Shown: in pieces, positions 58,403 through 64,000 of the stretch
Layout: each line of letters starts with the position of its first letter
Position numbering within the stretch: position 1 is the stretch's first letter
Assembly (NCBI RefSeq): GCF_000695095.2
Contig: NZ_CP011454.1
Coordinates: forward strand, 1,922,001-1,986,000
DNA from: Gemmatimonas phototrophica
Lineage (GTDB): Bacteria; Gemmatimonadota; Gemmatimonadetes; Gemmatimonadales; Gemmatimonadaceae
Direction: 5' to 3'
Length of the DNA: 64,000 bases
Made by a program: the position numbers and the translations under genes
The notes under the pieces: model-generated
The model's database searches: none
What the model was told of the DNA's origin: nothing
The model's input: only the letters and a program-made list of their open reading frames with translations

Positions 58403-59550
58403 GGCGTGCCATCCGCAGCGAGTGGAATGGAGATCCAGCGTCGCTCCCGATACGACTTCTCCACGGCGTTGATCAGCTCCTGCACATGCGCGCCATCCTC
58501 GAAGTTGCCTTCGTTGCCGTCCACATCACCCCGGATTTCGGAGATGAACGAGTGCGTGAGATTGGAATAGAACAACGACCGCCATGACTCGCGCGGGCTG
58601 CCACCGGTGGGATAGAAGCGCTGTGGAATCTCCAGCTCCTTGAATTCCACCGAATCTGCGCTCGCGGCCTTCAGTGTTTCCGCAATGCCGTTCTCCTCCA
58701 CCATGCGGCAGATCAGCGCGCCCTTGCTGCCGTACACGCGTGCCTCGATGCCGGGATAGTTCCCCACCGTCACGAAGCTGGTCTGAATGGATCCAATCGC
58801 GCCGTTGGCGAACTCACCAATGAAGATGTCGCCGTCGTCGATGTTCATGCGCATCATCGTGCCGGTCGCGCGCACCATGCGTTCGGGAATGAAGTTCTTC
58901 ATGGTGCCAACTACCTGCGCAAACCGGCTCCCCATGCAGAGGTGGCCGATATCCATGATGGGCGCCCCATATCCCTCAAGAGAGGAGACGTGAATCTCCC
59001 TCTGGTCGGCTGTATGATCTACCTGACGCAGCGGATTCTGCGGATCGAGCCACTGCGAGTTCTGCTCGTAGCCGTTGAAGATGAACGGCTCGCCAATGAA
59101 CCCTTCGTCGATCAGCGACTTCATGTATCGCATGGCCGGGCTGTACCGGAACGTGAAGCCCAGCTTGGTCTTCAATCCCTTCGACCGCGCCAACGCGGCG
59201 GCACGTCGGGTCTCCGTGTAGTCGTAGGCCACCGGCTTTTCGCACAGCACATGCCGACCTGCCTCCAAGGCGGCCCAGCTGAGCGAAAAATGCGTGGCAC
59301 TTGGCGTGCACACATCAATCGCATCGAGGTCATGGCGCGCAATGAGCTCCTCATGTGACGCGTAGACATGCGGAATGTTGAACTGCTTCGCAAACGCTTC
59401 GGCGCGCTCGATGACCGGATCGGCGATCGCCATCACCTTGCATCGCGGGTCACGCGTGTACCCGGGAAGGTGCGCAAACTGGGCCCACGCACCAGCGCCC
59501 AGCACACCAACCTGTACCACTGAATCCTTCACCGTCACGGACGCGCTCAC
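58399..59550 (-). CDS. Gfo/Idh/MocA-family oxidoreductase
   Basis: This 383-residue NAD(P)-dependent dehydrogenase has the Rossmann start VGVLGAGAWAQFAHLPGY, the family signature HVLCEKPVAYDYTE and a C-terminal alpha/beta domain with GAPIMDIGHLCMG. Members act on sugars, inositols and related cyclic alcohols, so the operon cargo could be a carbohydrate or a glycosylated compound. It overlaps both DUF885 genes by 4 nt. Glycosyl hydrolase activity is also known for this fold, but no such motif is clear. Confidence 0.9.
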   Translation of the reverse strand: MSASVTVKDSVVQVGVLGAGAWAQFAHLPGYTRDPRCKVMAIADPVIERAEAFAKQFNIPHVYASHEELIARHDLDAIDVCTPSATHFSLSWAALEAGRHVLCEKPVAYDYTETRRAAALARSKGLKTKLGFTFRYSPAMRYMKSLIDEGFIGEPFIFNGYEQNSQWLDPQNPLRQVDHTADQREIHVSSLEGYGAPIMDIGHLCMGSRFAQVVGTMKNFIPERMVRATGTMMRMNIDDGDIFIGEFANGAIGSIQTSFVTVGNYPGIEARVYGSKGALICRMVEENGIAETLKAASADSVEFKELEIPQRFYPTGGSPRESWRSLFYSNLTHSFISEIRGDVDGNEGNFEDGAHVQELINAVEKSYRERRWISIPLAADGTP

Positions 59551-61334
59551 TGAATAACTCGTGAAGTATCGCCCGGCAGCATCAGCTGCCGGTGTGCCCA
59601 GATGGGGGCAATCCCGTTCTTCATCACACGCTCATGGAAGGCCTTGAGGCTGAAGGCTCCCCCTTCCTTGGCCTGGACATCTCGGCGCAACGTCAGCATG
59701 CCACGCTTCCCCAAAAAGTAGCCACCGTACGTCGGATCGTACGTGCCGCGCTCCGCTTCGCGCTTGGCGGCGGGAGCAGCGACATACGCATCCTGCTCAA
59801 AGCACCGCTGCGCATCGGCGAGCGTCCAGTCGCCAGCGTGAAGCCGGATCCCAGACAGCAGGCGACACACGCGGGTCAGGGCGTCACTCAGCTGGGCCAA
59901 CTCGTAGCGCGGATCGCTGTTCTTGTAGCCCTGTTCCACCACCAGCTGCTCCGTATAGTGCGCCCACCCGTCCTGTCCGCTGGACGGCTGCGGAAAGGGG
60001 TTCAAGCCAATCCAGATCCGGCGAACCTTGCCCGGCGTTTCCCGCATATGCACCGCATGAAGCCAATGCCCGGGCATGGCTTCGTGCGCCGAGGTAATGG
60101 CAATGGAGGCGTAGTTGTATCGCTCCAGCCAGGCCTCCTGCGCCGCCACCGGCTGCGTGGAATCGGCATCGGTGATGTAGTAGAAGCTCTTCACCGGTGG
60201 GTTCTCCAGAGGTGGCGACGCGTGCATGGACGCAAAGCCCAACGCAAAAGGCTGTGCCGGCGCCACCACAACCCGTTCACCCTCGGGTACCACGGCGAGG
60301 TCTTTCGCGCGCACAAACTGCGTGAGGGAATCCACAATGGCCTGTGTGGTGGCCACGACCTCTCCGCGCTTGGGGTGCGACCGCCGGACAACCAGCCACG
60401 TCTGCAAGGGATCCTTCCCCGGCGCCAAGCGCTCCGCCGCCGCCCGGAACTGGGTCTGATACGCCTTGAGTTCCCGTTCACCAAGCGCCACCAACTCCGC
60501 CAGCGGCACATCAATCAATTCCTCCGACCGATACCGCTGCGCCACGGCCTCCGCGCCAACTTTCCAGTCGCCCGACGCCGTCGGCAACACATCGCGTTCA
60601 AACCACGTGGTATAGGCATCGATCACACGACGCGCCGAGTCGGCCGCGGTCCGCAAGGAGTCCATGAGTGGCGTGCCACGCTCGGTGGCAAATGCCAGAT
60701 CGAGATCCTTGCCCAGCATGGCTGATGCGTTCTTCATCATCCCCAGCCCCCGTTCCGCAAAAATGCGTGGTGGGTTGCTGATATTCGTGCGAGCCGCCGA
60801 GACTAACGCAGGAACGCCGCGGAGCTTTCCCATCACCAACCGCATCCGCACGGGTGGCGGGGCATTTTCCATGGTCATGAGATTGTGTACACCATCGGAG
60901 AGCGCCGAGGCGTACAACATGGGGTTGCGTTTCCAGTTGGCGAGCGTTTCCTGTTCCAATAGCCACCCGTCGATCACCCCTTCGAGGATGCGACGGTCCA
61001 CCCGTTCGTCAGCGGTGAGGCTGCTGCTGTCTAACGATGTCAGAAGGGCACGAGTATTTTTCAGGTCGATGATTTCTTTCGCGATGGCTGCGGCGCTGAA
61101 GTCATCCAGCTGATCATCATGCATGTGCAGGCCGTTTCCAGCCGCAATGGACGGATGGCGACGTGCAAATCCATCCAGGTACTCATCGACCGCTGCGGCG
61201 AACGAAACGGGGCGCCCCACGGATGTTGCGTCAGCGTCTGGGGCTGGGGTGCACCCGCTGCTCAGTAGGGCCGTGAGCGCGAGAAGGGCAACCGGCAGAG
61301 GCCGGTGCAGGAGGCGGCGGGAGTGAAGTGTCAT
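59547..61334 (-). CDS. DUF885-family lipoprotein (putative secreted hydrolase)
   Basis: This protein of about 595 residues is a predicted lipoprotein (signal ALLALTALLSSGC, Cys28) and a DUF885 member. It has the intact H417-E-A-M-P-G-H423 motif, FAERGLGMMKNA, QRCFEQDAYVAAPAAKREAERGTYDP and YGGYFLGKRGMLTLRRDVQAKEG. The usual EGWA motif reads QDGWAHYTEQ, with Asp replacing Glu. It is the first gene of the minus-strand operon. ATG 61334 was chosen because the signal peptide starts there. Some DUF885 members act as metallo-carboxypeptidase-like enzymes; activity here is unproven. Confidence 0.82.
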   Translation of the reverse strand: MTLHSRRLLHRPLPVALLALTALLSSGCTPAPDADATSVGRPVSFAAAVDEYLDGFARRHPSIAAGNGLHMHDDQLDDFSAAAIAKEIIDLKNTRALLTSLDSSSLTADERVDRRILEGVIDGWLLEQETLANWKRNPMLYASALSDGVHNLMTMENAPPPVRMRLVMGKLRGVPALVSAARTNISNPPRIFAERGLGMMKNASAMLGKDLDLAFATERGTPLMDSLRTAADSARRVIDAYTTWFERDVLPTASGDWKVGAEAVAQRYRSEELIDVPLAELVALGERELKAYQTQFRAAAERLAPGKDPLQTWLVVRRSHPKRGEVVATTQAIVDSLTQFVRAKDLAVVPEGERVVVAPAQPFALGFASMHASPPLENPPVKSFYYITDADSTQPVAAQEAWLERYNYASIAITSAHEAMPGHWLHAVHMRETPGKVRRIWIGLNPFPQPSSGQDGWAHYTEQLVVEQGYKNSDPRYELAQLSDALTRVCRLLSGIRLHAGDWTLADAQRCFEQDAYVAAPAAKREAERGTYDPTYGGYFLGKRGMLTLRRDVQAKEGGAFSLKAFHERVMKNGIAPIWAHRQLMLPGDTSRVIQ

Positions 61335-61397
61335 GGCGCGGATAACGTGCCGATTGGGACCGCGTTCGGCAATGTGCAAGGTTGTTACTACTACCAA

Positions 61398-63761
61398 ATG
61401 GGCACTGTGTGTTTCCCTTGTCGTCATGCTGAGAACCCTTTCCCGTCAGCGATTGTGTCTGTTCCAGGACCCCTGATCATTTCCTCTGAGCTTCTGGCAC
61501 GTGCCGCCGAAGAGAACGCGGGGGTGCTGTATATCACGGACCTTGATCACGGCATTGTCTGGGCGAACGCCGCCTTTGTGCGCGCCACGGGATACACCTT
61601 GCAGGAAGTCGCCGGCATCAATCCGGGCGCGATCCTTGTAGCCCCCAATACCCCACCGTTGGCCGTCACGCATATTCTCGAGTCCCTCAACCGTGGCGAA
61701 CGCGTGGCCTCGGAACTCGTCTTCCGGCGCAAGGATGGCTCGTTGTTCAACGCCGCCCTGGCCATCGGACCATTGAAGGATGCGAGTGGGCAGGTCATCG
61801 GCTTCCAAACCAATGTGATGGATATCTCAGCGGTCCGTGCCGCTGAACGACGCTTGTCGGGCATCCTGGAAGGGACGCGGGCCGGAACATGGGAGTGGAA
61901 GATTCCGACCGGCGAGACCCGCCTCAATGAGCGTTGGGCGGAGATGTTGGGTTACACATTGGACGAGCTGCATCCCATCAGCATTGCCACCTGGAATGCA
62001 CTTGCACACCCGGATGACCTGCCGCTGTCCACACAATTGCTGGAGCGGCACCTCTCGGGTCAATCACCGCACTACGATTTTGTGTGCCGGATGCGCCACA
62101 AGCAGGGGCATTGGGTATGGGTGCACGACCGTGGGCAGGTCATCGAATGGGCAGACGATGGTACGCCGCTCTGGATGGCGGGTACCCACATCGATGTGTC
62201 GGAAATGATCCAAACGGCCGAGGCGCTTCGGCAATCGCGTGATCGGGCGCAGCATGTGCTGGATACGGTGCAATCCGTTCTCGTCTCCGTGGATGCCACT
62301 GGCTGCGTCACCCAGATCAACCACGCCGGCTGCGAGCTGTTTTCCCTCGACGAATCGCAAATTCTGCGGCGGAACTGGTTTACCGACCTCGGTATCTTCG
62401 CGCAGGGTGCCCCGCTGCTGCAGCGATTCCTGAGGGTCATTGGCGGCGGCGTTCCCCTTGCGCCGTGGACCGAACATGTCGTGCTCACCCGCAAGGCCGG
62501 TAGCCGCTTGCTTCGCTGGCACCATGTCCTGTTGCGCGACGAAGAGGGGACCGGGATCGGCGTCCTCAGTAGTGGGGAAGACATCACCGAGTTGCGTCTA
62601 TTGGAGCGCCTGAGTTCTCGGCGGGATCGACTGGAGTCCATTGGGACATTGGCGGGCGGAATCGCGCACGATCTCAACAACGCCTTGTCCCCCGCCGTCA
62701 TGGGAATGGAGCTCCTGCGGGAAGCGGCGCCCTCCGAAGGGGCCCTGCTGGATCTGATCGATTCCAGTACACAGCGCGCCGCCCAGATGGTTCGCCAATT
62801 ACTGGCCTATGCCAAAGGAGCCGAAGGAGAACGGCGGTCCGTGGATCTCACCGCATTGATCCAGGAAGTCGAACGTCTCATCCGTACCACGTTCCCCAAG
62901 AATCTCGTGATCGCGGTGAACTGTCCGGACGAGATTCCCAACATCCTCGGCGATGCCACGCAGGTGCACCAGATCCTCCTCAACCTCGCGGTGAACGCCC
63001 GTGATGCCATGCCGGAAGGTGGCGCACTCGTGATCGAGGTAGAGGTCATGTCGGTTGATGCCGAAGCGGCGTCGCGGGTGAGTACCGCGGCCGTTACCCC
63101 CGGGCCATTTGTGCATGTTGCCGTGCGGGACTCGGGTGCCGGAATTGCGGAAGGCGATCTCGATCGCATCTTCGATCCGTTCTTCACGACCAAAGGGCCC
63201 GAGCGCGGCACGGGCTTGGGACTGTCCACTGTGCTTGGCATTGTCAAAGGGCATGGCGGCTTCCTTCGCGTGGAAAGCGTGGCCGGGGCCGGAAGTACCT
63301 TTCACGTATACCTGCCAGTCCCCGACCAGGTCGCCGACGCTCCACCACCCCTGGCGGTGCGCGAAACATCGGCAAGAGAGCAATTCATTCTCTTCGTGGA
63401 TGACGAACCGCTGGTCCGGTCCGTCGCGATGCGACTGGCCCAGCGTATAGGTCGCGGCTCCCTCACCGCGAGCTCCGCGAACGAGGCGCTGGCGCTCCTC
63501 GCGAAACCCGACCACGGGATCACGACGGTCGTGACCGACCTCCATATGCCTGGCCAGGATGGGCTGTCTCTGACGAGGGAAATCAGGGAACGCTGGCCGG
63601 AGCTTCCGGTCGTCATCGTCTCAGGGCTGGTCACGGATGATCTGTGGCAGCAGGTCCGCGCCTTTCCGCGCGTGACGTTGCTTCCTAAGCCATTCTCGGA
63701 ACAGCAGTTGCGAGCCGCCGTCGAGCTCACGGCCCAACCCGTGCTGGCGGTTACCCCGTAG
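61398..63761 (+). CDS. Hybrid sensor histidine kinase with three PAS domains and a receiver
   Basis: The protein of about 787 residues has no membrane segment. It has PAS domains at about 35-145 (ITDLDHGIVWANAAFVRATGY), 150-275 (NERWAEMLGYTLDEL, with a PAC segment) and 280-400. A HisKA domain carries phosphoacceptor H424 in LAGGIAHDLNNAL. An HATPase domain (NLAVNARDAMPEGG, FDPFFTTKGPERGTGLGLSTV) and a receiver with phosphoacceptor D714 in VTDLHMPG follow. The start is uncertain: ATG 61398 or GTG 61455 (just before SVPGPLIISSELL). It is divergent from the importer operon by 63 bp. No response regulator with an output domain is nearby. Confidence 0.9.
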   Translation: MGTVCFPCRHAENPFPSAIVSVPGPLIISSELLARAAEENAGVLYITDLDHGIVWANAAFVRATGYTLQEVAGINPGAILVAPNTPPLAVTHILESLNRGERVASELVFRRKDGSLFNAALAIGPLKDASGQVIGFQTNVMDISAVRAAERRLSGILEGTRAGTWEWKIPTGETRLNERWAEMLGYTLDELHPISIATWNALAHPDDLPLSTQLLERHLSGQSPHYDFVCRMRHKQGHWVWVHDRGQVIEWADDGTPLWMAGTHIDVSEMIQTAEALRQSRDRAQHVLDTVQSVLVSVDATGCVTQINHAGCELFSLDESQILRRNWFTDLGIFAQGAPLLQRFLRVIGGGVPLAPWTEHVVLTRKAGSRLLRWHHVLLRDEEGTGIGVLSSGEDITELRLLERLSSRRDRLESIGTLAGGIAHDLNNALSPAVMGMELLREAAPSEGALLDLIDSSTQRAAQMVRQLLAYAKGAEGERRSVDLTALIQEVERLIRTTFPKNLVIAVNCPDEIPNILGDATQVHQILLNLAVNARDAMPEGGALVIEVEVMSVDAEAASRVSTAAVTPGPFVHVAVRDSGAGIAEGDLDRIFDPFFTTKGPERGTGLGLSTVLGIVKGHGGFLRVESVAGAGSTFHVYLPVPDQVADAPPPLAVRETSAREQFILFVDDEPLVRSVAMRLAQRIGRGSLTASSANEALALLAKPDHGITTVVTDLHMPGQDGLSLTREIRERWPELPVVIVSGLVTDDLWQQVRAFPRVTLLPKPFSEQQLRAAVELTAQPVLAVTP

Positions 63762-63793
63762 CGGCGGTCTTCGACCGTGAACGGGCGCAGCCC

Positions 63794-63822
63794 TTGATCC
63801 AGACCTGTTTCACGGTTATGTA
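63794..63822 (+). promoter_or_regulatory. Sigma-70-type promoter for tRNA-Ser
   Basis: TTGATC at 63794-63799, a 17-bp spacer and TATGTA at 63817-63822 place the start near 63830, about 37 nt before the mature tRNA. Confidence 0.5.
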
Positions 63823-63866
63823 TCGAGGCTATGAGAGTCCTTCCGCCATTCGGCAGCGGGGCCCTA

Positions 63867-63953
63867 GGATAGGTGGCCGAGTGGTTGAAGGCACCGGTCT
63901 CGAAAACCGGCATACCGGCAACGGTATCGTGAGTTCGAATCTCACCCTGTCCG
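63867..63953 (+). tRNA. tRNA-Ser (anticodon CGA)
   Basis: The 87-nt gene folds as a class II tRNA. Acceptor arms GGATAGG and CCTGTCC pair over 7 positions with one G-T, and the discriminator is G. The D-arm is TGGCCGAGTGGTTGAAGGCA. The anticodon stem CCGGT/ACCGG encloses the loop CTCGAAA, giving CGA, which reads UCG. A long variable arm and the TTCGAAT T-loop follow. CCA is not encoded. Confidence 0.96.
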
Positions 63954-64000
63954 CTGCACAATTGTTGTTTCTCAAGCGTGAACGCGCCGCCACGGCCTGC

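Overview
This window is ordinary chromosome of a high-GC, diderm, aerobic-type heterotroph. Outer-membrane barrels, a TonB-dependent receptor, many lipoproteins, a stand-alone type IX-style sorting domain, a methylmalonyl-CoA mutase subunit and dense operons with 1-8 nt overlaps (ATGA, GTGA, TGATG) together fit Gemmatimonadota (Gemmatimonas-like). That placement is inference from gene content and has not been tested against a database. I see no insertion sequence, prophage, CRISPR array or origin. Coding density is very high and no gene-free stretch exceeds 300 bp; the longest gaps are 46889-47166 (a terminator plus the clpB leader) and 46195-46432 (a promoter region).

Layout. 1-10868: a partial mazG, then alr-deoB-cdd-lipoprotein-outer-membrane barrel-miaB, comEC and fbp. 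10887-18000: a bidirectional terminator, a small lipoprotein gene, a methylmalonyl-CoA mutase catalytic subunit, a chorismate mutase/prephenate dehydrogenase fusion, two small envelope proteins and an exported M1 peptidase on the minus strand. 18173-20006: a Tat-exported lipoprotein with two Rieske domains, and a cysteine-free FmdB-like protein. 20074-35734: a nearly gapless run, argS-pfkB-purM-barrel-ribD-ribE-ribBA-ribH-nusB-glycosyltransferase-hpf-hprK-PTS EIIA/B/C/D-ptsH-ptsI. It joins riboflavin synthesis, ribosome hibernation and a complete mannose-family phosphotransferase system with HPr kinase. 35854-38911: metK, a bifunctional-nuclease-family gene and a membrane-anchored envelope protein.

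38921-45350 is a cobalamin-riboswitch-led vitamin B12 uptake operon: BtuF, BtuC, BtuD, a TonB receptor and a secreted lipoprotein that may play the part of the Bacteroides BtuG surface binder. 45445-52342: recO, a small secreted protein that is essentially one sorting-type domain, clpB, an N-formylglutamate-amidohydrolase-like lipoprotein, tadA and a TPR protein. 52365-61334 is a seven-gene minus-strand operon. It encodes a dipeptide-type ABC importer without ATPase genes, two DUF885 hydrolase-like proteins with complementary motif losses, a Gfo/Idh/MocA oxidoreductase and a 2-hydroxyacid dehydrogenase. The window ends with a PAS-rich hybrid histidine kinase and a tRNA-Ser(CGA).

The best leads for something undescribed are the extended B12 uptake operon, the ATPase-less importer operon with paired DUF885 proteins, the double-Rieske lipoprotein and the PTS/HprK super-operon.
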